A stretch of DNA of 64,000 nt from positions 3,986,501 through 4,050,500 of the forward strand of contig JAJKFL010000002.1 of the NCBI GenBank assembly GCA_021186555.1, in the 5' to 3' direction. The translations under genes and the position numbers were made by a program. Below the pieces are notes generated by a model. It was given only the letters and a program-made list of their open reading frames with translations. It was not told where the DNA came from and searched no databases. This DNA is from Reticulitermes speratus (Eukaryota; Arthropoda; Insecta; Blattodea; Rhinotermitidae). Shown here one piece after another: positions 32,926-43,946 of the stretch; the stretch's first letter is position 1, and the number at the start of each line of letters is the position of its first letter.

Positions 32926-33068
32926 AAAAGTGGTTCAATTGTGTATCAGTTGGTTATACATTTATTAATTCATAAAGATGCACGGTGATTCTAATATGAA
33001 TAATAAAAGTGAAAGTTTAGTGCATTTTGTTGGTTTGTAAACAGTGAACTGTAAAGAATGCACGGCTA

Positions 33069-33624
33069 GACTAATATATAACATCCACTCTTGTTTTATT
33101 TATAAAAAGTAAATATATATATATACTACATACGTCCGGTTTTCTTTTGTTATCTATTTCGCTTTCTGTTTTTGGTTTAATGTTAGGCCTTACGTAATTG
33201 TCCCAGACTTTGTAATGTGAAATTAATTCAAAGAATTTCAATGTTCTTTGTATTTCACATATTGCGCGTTATATCTATTACATTAGTGTCAATTTTGTCT
33301 CTAACTATTTTCTTCTTCACTGACATGTACCAGTAACAAGAACACACACTTCAATTTTAACTGAAGTTTCTGTCTTCTCATTCTTCTGCCACTGAGATTG
33401 TGCTCTGTCGTTACGTCAAGATGACGTCACTAAACGTGTCGCTAAATTGTACACCTTTTTTCTGACATGTTCACAAGAGAACATTTCTCTGACACATTTA
33501 ACAATGTGCCCTGTCTCTTGACATATAGAATTGTGATACTATTTTTTAACCTCACATAAAAGTGACATCTTATTCGAAATTACACCTCCCTGAATTTGGT
33601 CCTTTGTTTGTTAGTTAACGTTTA
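33069..33624. other. No recognised feature
   Basis: Short (TA)n near 33115. No element ends seen. Confidence 0.4.
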
Positions 33625-33735
33625 TTCCCTTTAAATCACCAAGGCTACAGGCGAGCAAGAGAGGATTCGTGGTTCGATTCCCAACAGGACTAAGAGAGCC
33701 GGATTCCCCGGAGTAAATCTGTTGCGTGTGTAGGT
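33625..33735 (+). mobile_element. Possible decayed tRNA-derived SINE head
   Basis: A B-box-like ggttcgattccc follows 'gctacaggcgagcaagaga'; the body does not match SINE-A to E. It could be chance or another family. Confidence 0.3.
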
Positions 33736-34126
33736 GACCACTTACCGTCAGCTAATTGCGAGGTTAAAAATGAGTGGACCTCTACGCCCATGCCTCTTTT
33801 GTCTTAGTGACGCCTACAAGAACGACTTTGCTTATACCGTCTTTCAAATTTACGTCTATGGCCAAGTTATATATGTTAACAATGCAAACACATCAGACTA
33901 CATGCGCCATTTTTATGTGCCTGTGTTTTTATGTTATTTTTTATATATTCTTTAAATTGTTTTCAGCGTTGTTTATTGTAGTATTGTACCCACTTGGGCC
34001 GATGATTGAGCCGACAGGAAGCGAGCATTTGACGGTACAGGGGAGAGTGCGGAACGTTGCGCGCGTGACGCAGATTTTATGTTGCGCGTCATGTTGGGGG
34101 ACATTTGTCCCGTATTGCATAAAACA
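33736..34126. other. No recognised feature
   Basis: A 123-codon open frame at 33774-34145 overlaps one on the other strand and resembles no family. The 3' part has CpG-containing sequence (gttgcgcgcgtgacg). Confidence 0.35.
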
Positions 34127-34430
34127 CTGTATAGAACGTGTGTAGGTGTAAGTATTGACTTCTTCTGTGGTGTGCGTACTGTGTTGAACGTAGACCTGCA
34201 TGAAACGGAAAAAATAATCAGATTCCTGTGATATTAGTATTACGAAATGTTTGTTAAGCGACACTTGTATTGACCGTAATTTAATAAAACTGTATAGAAC
34301 GAGTGTAGTTTTGAGGATTGACTACTTGTCTTGTGTGATGAACGGAGACCTGCGTGAAACGGAAACATAATGAAAAACCTTTTAATTATGTTATATGAAA
34401 TGGATTTTAAGCGTACATTTTATCTTAATT
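34127..34430 (+). repeat. Diverged tandem duplication, period 163 bp
   Basis: 'ctgtatagaacg' at 34127 and 34290, each followed by similar text (attgacttcttctgtggtgt / attgactacttgtcttgtgt, then gacctgcatgaaacgg / gacctgcgtgaaacgg). Similarity is moderate, so the duplication is old. Confidence 0.65.
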
Positions 34431-34521
34431 AAATTTAATACTGTGAAATTCAGAAAGTTGCTTATTTAAGAGGTGGATTAAATTCAAACCTTGAGCACAA
34501 TCACATATTGATGTGTGTGAA

Positions 34522-35340
34522 ATTGATATAATGCTGAGATCTGCGCTCTTCTGGGGTATTACGCAGCGTTGAATGGTAATCCTTTACCGACGTTTCGGGA
34601 CAACGTATCGGTCCCACATTTAATCTTCAAGAAGTACAAGAAGAGTCATTTTTTCTTTTTCGACTTCTTGAACCTTGAAGGTGGGACCGAAACGTTGTAC
34701 CGAAACGTCTGTAAAGGATTACCATTCAACTCTGCGTAACACCGCAGAAGAGCGCAGATCTCATCAACATCGCGGCGGAAGCCTGACATTATTGATATAA
34801 TGCTGAGATCTGCGCTCTTCTGGGGTATTACGCAGCGTTGAATGGTAATCCTTTACCGACGTTTCGGGACAACGTATCGGTCCCACATTTAAAGTTCAAG
34901 AAGTCCAAAAAGAGTCCTTTTTTCTTCTTCGACTTCTTGACCCTTGAAGGTGGAACCGATACGTTGAACCGAAACGTCTGTAAAGGATTATCACACGACG
35001 CTGCGTAACACCCCAGAAGAGCGCAGATCTCATTAACATCGCGGCGGAAGCCTGAAATTATTGATATAATGCTGAGATCTGCGTTCTTCTGGGGTATTAC
35101 GCAGCGTTGAATGGTAATCCTTTACCGACGTTTCGGGACAACGTATCGGTCCCACATTTAAAGTTCAAGAAGTTCAAAAAGAGTCCTTTTTTCTTCTTCG
35201 ACTTCTTGACCCTTGAAGGTGGAACCGATACGTTGAACCGAAACGTCTGTAAAGGATTATCACACGACGCTGCGTAACACCCCAGAAGAGCGCAGATCTC
35301 ATTAACATAGCGGCGGAAGCCTGAAATTATTTATATAATG
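34522..35340 (+). repeat. Three tandem 269-bp hairpin units
   Basis: 'attgatataatgctgagatc' starts units at 34522, 34791 and 35060, exactly 269 bp apart; the fourth stops after 'atttatataatgctg' at 35329. Within each unit the left part (gatctgcgctcttctgg, gaatggtaatcctttaccga, cgtttcggg) is mirrored at the right (ccgaaacgtctgtaaagg, cagaagagcgcagatctcat). Each has GAAAC cores on both strands, but CTGAAGA is degraded (TTGAAGG on plus). Single relatives lie at 30.3 and 57.54 kb. Confidence 0.85.
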
Positions 35341-35785
35341 CTGCTGACCGTTTGAAGAGTTTGTTGTCCAGTTAGCATTTGGTGCAAATTGAATTAAATA
35401 AAGTTCTAACACGGCAAAGCAACTTAACAAGAGAGTGTCAAGCATCGTAGACGCTGCACTGAAGTAGACTACAGTTACTTCAGTGACAAATCGCTTTTCT
35501 TCAGTAAATTCTGGTGACAGGAACAAGCATTAAACTGAATTATAAATGATGGAGTATTTCAAGTGTAACCCGCCGTTGGCCTTTAATCTCTACTCAATTT
35601 TTTTATACGTCGACACGTGTGCGCTCCTGAAGTTCTGAAGTCTGCATTTGCAACTGATAAGGGGTTAAAGTTTGAGAGCTTCTCTCTGGTCAATGCTATA
35701 GAAACTGTGAACAAGGAAAATGCGTTGCGTTAAGAATTAACACTTATCTAATTAGACATACAAGTCATTAAGTCTAATTAAAGAA
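35341..35785. other. No recognised feature
   Basis: Nothing family-like seen. Confidence 0.4.
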
Positions 35786-36066
35786 AAGGTAAAGTCACCC
35801 TAGAACAGGCCATGAAGGCTCAGAGGGGGATTAGAGGTATAGCTCTACTCTTTCTTTAACCCTGGCACTAGATGAGGGTAGGTGGTCAACGCCACGTCCC
35901 CGGCCGCTTTATCCCCGGGAATGACCCGGTACCCATTTTACAGGAGGCTGGGTAGGCCCCAGGGCCGGTCTGGACGGGTGCTGAAAATCTCGCCCCCCAC
36001 CGGGATTCGATCCCTGGACTGTCCAGCTCTTAGCGAGTCGCTATACCGGCTGAGCTATCGCGGCCC
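35786..36066 (-). mobile_element. SINE-C, reverse copy
   Basis: Reads from tail (aaggtaaagtcaccctagaa) to head (cgggattcgatccctggac, gcgagtcgctataccggctg). All family blocks are present, so this is one of the most complete copies. Confidence 0.85.
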
Positions 36067-36924
36067 ACAAGTCAAATTAAAATTTATTTTAATTTATGAA
36101 ATTCAGCCGGTATTATTTAGTAATATTTCAGTCGATATATAAAAGCAGGCTAAAGGATCTGAATGTTTCAAAAACAGGTTGGACAAGACACTGTCACGAA
36201 AAGACAGATTTTTACTTCTTCCTGAACCCCAGTTATTCCATTTTCAGAACCATATACCCAATCTGCATTCCTCTTTATCAGTTTGCTCAAAGTTTTGAAC
36301 TGTGCGTTTAAGAGGGCAATTGAAATGAACAATTTATAAGCTCAAAAAAAATTGAGACCTTACTGTGTGCAGCTGCAGGCATAGAAAGTCGTTAGCATGG
36401 GTTGGCAACATGTACTGTGTATAGTACATGTATTTCCGGCAATATTATGAAATATCTTTGCTTGGGGCATCCTGTCTGGATGAATTTACAAAATGTGTGC
36501 GGATTATAGGCGATAATCACAACTAATTTTTTAGTATGTACTATGGTTTTAACGAGACATGTTTCGGCACATACACGAGAAGCCGTCAACAGGCGACAGT
36601 TATAATATGGACTTTACGAAATGCAGTAGACCTGTGCATTCATTTGGAGGACGTCAGGGCTCGGTACTCCCTGACTCATTGCCACCAACAGTGCTTAATG
36701 TGAGAGGGTGGAAGTCAAGAAGTCCTAAACCAATAAGGCACACTTTTGAAGTGATAATCGCACTAGTAACTGTCAAATAAAGCAACCAACGCGGTACACA
36801 TATCCTTGGATCGCGAATATATTTATTATTTAAGTTATGCTACATGTTTCAGCCCTCTTAGCGATCTTCATGGATATCATTTTGACTGTTTAAAGACGTA
36901 ACGTGTCTGTCTCATATAAGAACT
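36067..36924. other. Mostly unrecognised; two decayed hammerhead-like cores
   Basis: Near 36556 (gacatgtttcggc) and 36842 (ctacatgtttcagccctctt ... gatcttcatgg) are complements of GAAACATGT-type cores with damaged CTGANGA. The second lies ~80 bp before the isolated 114-bp monomer. Confidence 0.4.
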
Positions 36925-37100
36925 CAGTGCGTACCGCGCTGTAAACACTTTCCACTTCGGTTATGAAAAATCGATCTGTTAGTATTGTTTAAGGCCGAAG
37001 TTTATGTTTTTTTTTTGAGATCCATACACAAAATACAATTTTTGAATCTTAAACCTGCTGGTGCGTAAAGTAACCGCTAGGATTTAAGAAGTTAATCGTC
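36925..37100 (+). repeat. Isolated diverged copy of the 114-bp satellite monomer
   Basis: ctcagtgcgtaccgcgctgt, then 'aaacactttccacttcggtt', 'atctgttagtattgtt', 'gagatccatacacaaaatac' follow the order of the 3.9-kb satellite monomer. It continues with agtaaccgctaggatttaa, the same flank found after the array at 5.89 kb. A single copy with both flanks suggests the satellite arose from a dispersed element. Confidence 0.75.
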
Positions 37101-37504
37101 AGTTTTACAAAATTAGCACCTACATTCATACTTCAGAAGTCTGTATGTCTGTTGAAGAATATGAAATATTAAGCGTGAAAAACTATTGTAAAAATGCATA
37201 ATTGCTTACTGACACGTAAATACAGACCTAAAATTCCACTATTTCCGAGACTGTCTTCATTTATTGCGTTCTCAGTCCGGATGCACAGTCGTGTGAGGAT
37301 ATGCAAATATTACTGAAATTTCGTCACTATATTTCTGAAGGAGGGGGCAACAGTTTGTTAAAAAGGATTGATTTTATTATCTTATCTTGTAATGAACCGT
37401 GATAGAATTTTCCCATTCCTACCTCGATACTAATATTAATTCCTTGTACTAAAAACCAACGAACCGGTGAAAAGGACAATAATTTAATTAGTACTTACAT
37501 TTCT
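37101..37504. other. No recognised feature
   Basis: AT-rich; nothing identified. Confidence 0.4.
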
Positions 37505-37800
37505 TCTTCTTCTATGGCATTAAGGTCCTTTAATTTTGACCTTAGCCTCTCTTTTATCTTGGGCTTCTGAACGATTAAATGTTTTACAGGAAGGGGTTGT
37601 TATCCCCTTGCCTAACCACCTGGTGGACCGGGTTTTATAAGAGTTTCCTTCTCCAGTATCTCCGTATTTATGTCCCCCAGAGGCAGGGTGGCCCAGTTAT
37701 ACCCCAGGCACTGGGCCCCTATTTTAGTCGCCTTTACGACACGCATGGGGTAAGTTGGGGCTATTCTAATTCCCGGCCACCACACGGGAAGGTACTTACA
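37505..37800 (-). repeat. Unclassified dispersed repeat (conserved 'tcgcctttacgacacgcatg' type)
   Basis: Contains gttgttatccccttgcctaa, ccacctggtggaccggg and tagtcgcctttacgacacgc, a phrase I associate with a widespread insect repeat. No second copy is in this window, so the class (LINE tail or SINE) is uncertain. Confidence 0.35.
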
Positions 37801-38205
37801 TTTAGCGATATGAATTATGACGAATGTGCGATACACAATAAATACGAGCCTTGTGACTAAGGTCCACCCTCGATTATAGTCGCACGGTTTGTGACTTGTT
37901 TTAAAATGCGTCATCAGCCGGTCCGTTTTCGGAAAACAGGACGTAATGTCTACGTTCTGGAGTGTTACGTCATGCAAAATACGTTCAAACACGCTAGTGC
38001 ATTAGTAGACCAGCGCGAAGCATGTTTCATATGATCAAAAGAGAGGCTATGTACTTTGGAACAGCCACACTGCGTCGCTAGTTCAGTTCCTTTGGTTATG
38101 TCTGTCTGTGTGTGTGTGCGTCTTGACGCGTGACAGCTCGCCGTATGCTCGTGTGTCCTTTTTATTTGTTGAGGAAGAAATTCTTATATATTAGGAGAGA
38201 GATAT
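37801..38205. other. No recognised feature
   Basis: Short (TG)n near 38105; nothing else. Confidence 0.4.
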
Positions 38206-38464
38206 ATTTTTTGTATGGCTCGACAGCCCTATATGGGCCTGGGCCTCCTCGTTTCGTCGAGATTTCACGATCACACTCAGACACACCACAGTCGGTAGGA
38301 CTCCTCTGGACGAGTGATCAGCCCCTCGCAGAGACCTCTACCTGACAACACACAACACTCACAACAGACAGACATCCATTCCCCCGGTGGGATTCAAACC
38401 CACGATCCTAGTAAGCGAGCGGTCGTAGACCCAAGCCTTAGACCGTGCGGCAACTGGGATCGGC
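38206..38464 (-). mobile_element. SINE-A, one-part copy with target duplication
   Basis: From tail (ggctcgacagccctatatgg) through gacgagtgatcagcccctcg and acaacacacaacactcacaa to the head (complement of gggtttgaatccc and ccagttgccgcacggtctaa). Flanked by aggagagagatat at 38193 and 38465. Confidence 0.9.
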
Positions 38465-38664
38465 AGGAGAGAGATATGTCTATAGAAAGTCGATCATTTT
38501 TCTGATTTAACAGGGCAATTAAAGTATAATAACTTCTCTATTAATATCCCAATTAAAAACACTTCAAGACATTATAAGTTTTTTCCTTCATTGATGTATT
38601 GAAATTTAATCCATTTTTACATGACGACCAAATAGCAAATTGTAAAGAACTTCTTGTACGATCA

Positions 38665-38895
38665 TTCATCCATAATTTCATTAATCCTGCAGTCTGTCTT
38701 ACGACAAGTCCATAACCTCTTCTAAAACGAGTTCTTTACAGAAAGCGATCTACTGCTTCCTCTTTCAATTTCCAGGATCCTCTCGTTTCCGTTAAGGTCA
38801 TCCAGTATCTGCTTACGTCTTCTTCCTCATTTTCCCGTCACTTCTATTCTTTCCTCTATCTTTCCTTCAATAACGTGCTTTAGAAGGCAGTATGT
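38665..38895 (-). pseudogene. LINE-B C-terminal fragment
   Basis: Complement encodes, in broken frame, the segment ending ...RR-RRK...DDL-E and the C-terminal 'cgtaagacagactgcag' tail. Same family as 43.63, 52.86 and 56.74 kb, but more diverged. Confidence 0.7.
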
Positions 38896-38913
38896 AAATA
38901 CATTTTGTCCTTT

Positions 38914-39118
38914 ATTCTGTAATCACCGTGCATCACTTTATTCTGTAATCACCGTGCATCACTTAATTCTGTAATCACCGTGCATCACTTTATTCTGTAA
39001 TCACCGTGAATCACTTAATTCTGTAATCACCGTGCATCACTTTATTCTGTAATCACCGTGCATCACTTAATTCTGTAATCACCGTGCATCACTTTATTCT
39101 GTAATCACCGTGCATCTT
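38914..39118 (+). repeat. 26-bp tandem array containing CACCGTGCAT, 52-bp dimer pattern
   Basis: About 8 copies of attctgtaatcaccgtgcat + cactt, joined alternately by T and A, so the true repeat is a 52-bp dimer. The last unit runs straight into the foldback element at 39119 (caccgtgcatcttttcaca). The unit contains the terminal box of that element class. Confidence 0.9.
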
Positions 39119-39570
39119 TTCACAGTCACTATTTACATACACCAACTGGATGCAACATTATATAAAAAACTGTATAGTTTTTTTAAAACATATTTTAAAA
39201 AAATACTACAGTATCAGACGCACACACAAACAGTACAGCCTACACCATAAAAAATACGACCCAATGAACAAGATAAACCAGTACCATGCATCAAATACAA
39301 TACCTACGAAAACATTAACATATTATTTTACACGAATAACAAATAATGTCTGTGCATACCGAGCAGTGGAAAAGTGAAAAACCTTGCCTAAAAGTGAACC
39401 CAATGAAAAAGACGTTTTAACATATGCAGTTTTGACGACAATAAACCACTGAAGATGGCTCTATAAGAGCCGAAACATATGTCGGGTTTGAAAAAATTTT
39501 TAAATACGTTTTAAAAACTATACAGTTTTTTTTTAATAAAGTTGCACCCAGTTGGTGTATGTAAATAATG
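39119..39570. repeat. Foldback element with one hammerhead-like core
   Basis: Left end atttacatacaccaactgga + tgcaac, then aaaaactgtatagttttttt; right end aaactatacagttttttttt, aataaagttgcacccagttgg + tgtatgtaaat. The inverted arms are ~60 bp around a ~300-bp inside. The inside (acagcctacaccataaaaaa, gaacaagataaaccagtacc) is also found at 62160-62415, where the core is deleted. Confidence 0.75.
39443..39490 (+). ncRNA. Hammerhead-ribozyme-like motif
   Basis: CTGAAGA at 39449-39455, extra T, perfect 6-bp helix II GGCTCT/AGAGCC with ATA loop, GAAA at 39472-39475, CATATGTC with predicted cleavage after C39483 (the classic GUC form). Helix I pairs AAACC with GGTTT after one mismatch. Confidence 0.6.
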
Positions 39571-41106
39571 ACATTTTGTCCCTTTTATCGTGTCCTTGAG
39601 CATGACCGATGTCACGGGAATATTTTCACGGACGACGCCTGCTTCCACAGGGAATTTAGATTCCGTTCTTCGCTTGCTGTTCGGCTTTACTTATTACGCA
39701 CCAAAATTTCAAAAGCGCTCTAAATGTCTGGAGGATGTAGGCTTCCTATACGATAAAACTCTCATGCGCGGTGATGCTATGGAAATAGACACCCTGTATT
39801 ACATAATATACTCCATAAGTATGGTAAATATTTAATTACGTAACTTAAGAATGAAAACAATTGGGATCTGTAGTCGGTTAGTTAGCTTGGTGATGTATTT
39901 GTGCCTGTAAGGTAATTTGATGAGCATTAGGGCTCCTTTGTTCTTTAATTTGCTGTGCTTCTAAAGCTTATGACTGCTGTTACTCTTCTGGTCTAGTAGA
40001 GACTCACTGCCTCTATCGCTAATGATTGTTAAGACGTATTAATGCTTAGGAAGAGCAGCTTAACAACAGTCCGTGTCTGTATTCTCCACTTTATAATAAG
40101 ACGAAACCACGTGGCATTTTCCATAGTTGTTGAAGGCGCTTAAATTATGGAACTGACTGTGTGATTCAGACAATAACGATTATAAAGCAGCGGTTTCAAG
40201 CAAATATTTTGGTTTCTGCTTTTCCATAGAGACAATACAAAGGCAATTAGAGGTTAACAATTTAGTACAATTTCAACCTCATATTGTACACCATGAGGCC
40301 ATCCTGTAACAAACAGTGGTTAGTGGGTTTATGAATGAGCACAACGCATTTGTCTGACCACGTGTTGCGTCTGAAATATCCTGCTGTCAGTTTAGTGTTT
40401 ATATGATTTTAGTTGTGTTAATTTTCCCACAGAAAAATTATATATCTCTTGTGGCAAACTACTCTTCATTTTTAAATTTTTGGGCTCCGAAACTTTGCAA
40501 TCATTAACCTATAGACATATTTCGGAAATACAATAATTAAGAGACGATTGGTATAATTATGGGAAAAGAGCTGATAAATTATTGCCACAAATTCTTAAAC
40601 AATCACGTCGTAATCTCCGAAGAATTACTAAAGTAAATATAATTTATAAAGTAAAAACTTATATAAGAAATTTTAATACAGATATATGGGCTTTTGAAAC
40701 ACTAATTCCAAACAGAACCTGAGCTACTACGTGCATTTGAAGCTTTTGGAAAAGCTATTCTTCAGTACACCTAATTTACACAAGGAAACAGTGCATTTGC
40801 CCAAATTTTATTGTGTCTTCCTTTATGATGACATTTTAAGATTCTGTGTTTTAGAATGTTATAACATCAGCACAAAATGCGGTGGGTTAAAAAGACTGTA
40901 GCCTACAAATTGTTTTGGTATTACTTATGTCTTTAGATTTTTATAATTAAATTTGATGTGAAATTTCCTCTTCGAAAGTGATGTTGTAATGTGATAAGAA
41001 ACCGTTAATTATCTTTACAGCGTAAGAAGTAACCTTTAATTTTATAACAGAAAATATATCAATAATTGGACTTGTTTGAAAATTATACAGGATAATTTCG
41101 AAGAGG
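39571..41106. other. 1.5 kb without recognised features
   Basis: AT-rich. An 81-codon frame at 39590-39835 resembles nothing known. Confidence 0.4.
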
Positions 41107-41301
41107 GCCGATCCCAGTGGCCGAGCGGTCTAAGGCGTGGGTTTTCGGCCGCTCGCTTACTAGGATTGGGTTCGAATCCCACCGGGGGCATGGATGTCTG
41201 TTGTGAGTGTTGTGTGTTGTCAGGTATAGGTCTCTGCGTCGGGCTGATCACTCGTCTGGAGGAGTCCTACCGACTGTGGTGTGTCTCAAATGTGTGATCA
41301 A
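41107..41301 (+). mobile_element. SINE-A, 3'-truncated copy
   Basis: Good head (ccgatcccagtggccgagcg, gtctaaggcgtggg) with a 3-nt loss before the B box, body 2 to 'gtggtgtgtctcaaatgtgt', then lost. Confidence 0.8.
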
Positions 41302-41517
41302 AAGAAACTCCAATCTCGACACTGAAACGGGAAAACCGGAGTAGTAGAAGAGGACGACAAAAAAAAATCGTATAGGAATATCTGGAATGAAGTTAAGCAG
41401 AAAGGGTTCTGATAATTAAATGTTACTGAAACATACTGCAGTTAAGTATAGCTTTGATGTAGGTGTGATGTTGGCGGGTACTCTACTGAATGTGGGGAGA
41501 AGTACTTGAGAAAATGA

Positions 41518-41757
41518 ATGGCAAAATTTGTATTGATATTAAACATCAACTTATCAAGAATGCATGAATCTAGATGGGCCTATGCAGCGCCGATGTGGGA
41601 CCCCAAGACAGGAAAGAGGAACGTGGGACGACCTAGAACCCGTTGGTCCGCCTTATTCACCGAAATAGTGGGCAGGCAGTGGACACGTGTGGCCAGGAAT
41701 AGGACTGAATGGAGAAGACTTGAGAAGTCACTAAGAACAGTTCGGACACTATAATTA
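41518..41757 (+). pseudogene. LINE-C C-terminal fragment
   Basis: Encodes ESRWAYAAPMWDPKTGKRNV, GRPRTRWSALFTEIVGRQWT and RVARNRTEWRRLEKSL. The W-D-P-x-T-G-K-R-x-x-G-R-P-x-T-R-W signature is the C-terminal end of a non-LTR retrotransposon protein, distinct from LINE-A and LINE-B. The reading frame over this short part is intact, but the reverse transcriptase is absent. Confidence 0.65.
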
Positions 41758-42135
41758 TGTGAACTGTGCAAGTCTATGGCAAAATATCAGGCTAGAAGCA
41801 GATCATGCTAAAAAAGACTCTAGGTTTAAGTCAAACACTAATTGTAAAGAAAATTATGCAAGCTACTTTCTGTGGTCAGTCTCAGTCCCCAACTAGTTTT
41901 AACTCATGGCCACTTGTAATCCAGATCTGGTAGGATCACGTGTTAGTACCCAACAGCTTGTTAGGACTAGCTCACCTAGCGAGCACTCTCAGAGCTCACC
42001 CTGCACATAGCAGGAGGCCTTTGCCCTCATGGGATGTTATAGGCTTATTTTATTTTATTTTTATTTATTTTTATTGAACATCAGTAATTTAAAGGCCGTG
42101 AAAGTTTATGAATACTAAGTAAAAACACTTGCAAA
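41758..42135. other. No recognised feature
   Basis: Nothing family-like seen. Confidence 0.4.
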
Positions 42136-42137
42136 TA

Positions 42138-42215
42138 CAGGACATACACAAAAGAATGGTGCGGTTTCAAGCATTTTAACCATTCAAACCGCACCATTCT
42201 TTTGTGTATGCACTG
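42138..42215. mobile_element. 78-bp hairpin mariner-like MITE, copy 3
   Basis: caggacatacacaaaagaat left, complement right (one change: gcactg for gtcctg), loop gcattttaaccat region; TA on both sides. Confidence 0.85.
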
Positions 42216-43627
42216 TACATTAGTTGTTGGAAACTTCGTTGAAAAATATTTGCGTTATATCAATAAATTCTTAACAGAGTTAGAACTGAAATTCATGTAA
42301 AGAAACTCACAATAAAAATAAGTAGAAGAAAATAATAAGCGTAAGTGCGTAACAGATAAATGACTCGCATAATGAGAGAACTGAAAATAAAAGGCTTTTA
42401 TAATCAGTAGTAAATATTACCATATAAGTTTTAAAATGAAAACCCATAGGGACACAGAGGTAAAGCCAGTAAAGGATGAACAAGGTAAGGTTTCAATTTA
42501 TATCTATTATTATTTTTAATGCACATTATAGTTGCTATTCTTACTGTCACGTTACGTTACGTTACGTTACGTTACGTTATTTGGCCTCGCTCATGTTTCG
42601 ACAGGGTTTAGTTTATTTATAATTATATGTTTTAAAGAAGTAATTATATTAGGGTAAAATGTTCTGCGTATGTCTGTTATATAAAAAGGAATAAATAAGA
42701 ATACATATCTTGAAATTGCATGTATTAATGGCCTCACAAATGGTCACAAATTCCTCCTCTGTTTCCAGATATAATTTCTCGAATATGTTTTGTTATTACG
42801 TTCTTAAGCCTGTAAGTCAATAAACAAAAAGAGAATTAAATTATTATTACTATTATTATTAGTTATTGGACTTTATTACGTAGTTACACTTATGATAGAT
42901 ACAAATTCCGAAGCCTAAATACTTCAAAACATAGCATCCATCGTAATTCCATGTTTAATTTAACCCAGATGTAATTTCAACAATGTAACAATTCGGTTCC
43001 TTCTGCCTTAGTTTCATATTATTATTTTATGGCACTTCAACAGCGACATTTCACAAAAATGCTAGTATTAGCTTACCCAAGGGAATCTCTCTCTCTCTCT
43101 CTTTGTCCGCATTCTACAGCTTTCAGAAAAACAGAAGTTAATTGTATTCTGTTTGCTAGGCTACGAAGTATCTATAGTAACATTATAGACATATTGAAAG
43201 TATAATTTAAATTGTACAGCAAAAATTAATACTTTATATGGAGGCTAGCTTAGACAGTGTAGTGACTCAAATGCCTGTTGAAAGTTCGACTAAAAGTGAA
43301 GCGACTAAAGGTAGTAGCAGGGATTTTTGTCTCCTAGAAAGTGTCCATATCGACTCTGCTTTCAACAAGCGTCTTACGTAATAGGCATATCCCTCTCCTG
43401 CCTGTTTTAAGAATTGGTGGAGCTATACCTCCACTGGTACCATATGAATCCATGGCGTGCATAGAGACTTTACCTTTAGTTTTGTATTTAAGCTTGGCCT
43501 ACACTGAGCTGCACTTTGCTTCTTGAGCCTATCTCGTTAAACTTTTATTTGAGCTCAAATATTTGCAACGAGAGTCGTGCAGAGAAATGAGACACATTTG
43601 ATGCTCAGTAAAATATATATATATACA
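42216..43627. other. AT-rich DNA with short simple repeats
   Basis: (CGTTA)n at about 42548-42580 and (CT)n at about 43086-43103. A decayed GAAACATG-type core (catgtttcgacaggg) sits at about 42592. Nothing else. Confidence 0.4.
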
Positions 43628-43913
43628 AGAGGAGAGGAATATCGTACATACAATAAAAAGAAGAAAGGCTAACTGGATTGGTCACATCTTGCGTAGAAAC
43701 TGCCTTCTGAAACATATGATTGAAGGAAAGTTAGAGGAAGGATAGAAATGACGGGAAGACGAGGGAGAAGACGTAAGCAGCTACTGGATGACCTTAAGGA
43801 AAAGAGAAGATACTGTAAATTGAAAGAGGAAGCACTAGATCGCACTCTGTGGGAACTCGTGTTTGGAAGAGGCTACGGACCTGTCGTAAGACGGACTGCA
43901 GAATGAATGAACA

Positions 43914-43915
<2 letters not shown>
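43628..43915 (+). pseudogene. LINE-B C-terminal fragment
   Basis: DNA closely matches 52880-53165: aggagaggaatatcgtacat, ggctaactggattggtcac, gacgggaagacgagggagaa, gactgcagaatga. A 1-bp loss near 43733 breaks the frame. Confidence 0.8.

Positions 43916-43946
<31 letters not shown>

Larger units (their letters stand above)
31780..33068. repeat. 1.3-kb nested palindrome with four hammerhead-like sites
   Basis: Outer arms: tcactgtttacaaaccaacg and aatgcactacactttcact at the left; agtgaaagtttagtgcattt and ttggtttgtaaacagtga at the right (33007-33050). Inner arms: ccaactgatacacaattgaa at 32105 and ttcaattgtgtatcagttgg ending at 32953. Core arms: a 32.27-32.38 kb stretch (ccactaaatcaaaatacata, cagcacttatgta) mirrored at 32.43-32.49 kb. 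16-bp arrays sit in both inner arms. The right side carries atgcacggtg at 32978 and atgcacggct at 33058, each 25 bp after a TTGG. This looks like one foldback element inserted within another of the same class. Confidence 0.8.

Noticed and set aside
32480-32938. 152-codon minus-strand frame of Y/I/L repeats
   Set aside because: Product of the 16-bp array and the palindrome, not a membrane protein.
34640-34720. Intact hammerhead cores in the 269-bp tandem units
   Set aside because: GAAAC and part of helix II are present, but CTGAAGA is TTGAAGG on plus and absent on minus, so these copies are probably inactive.
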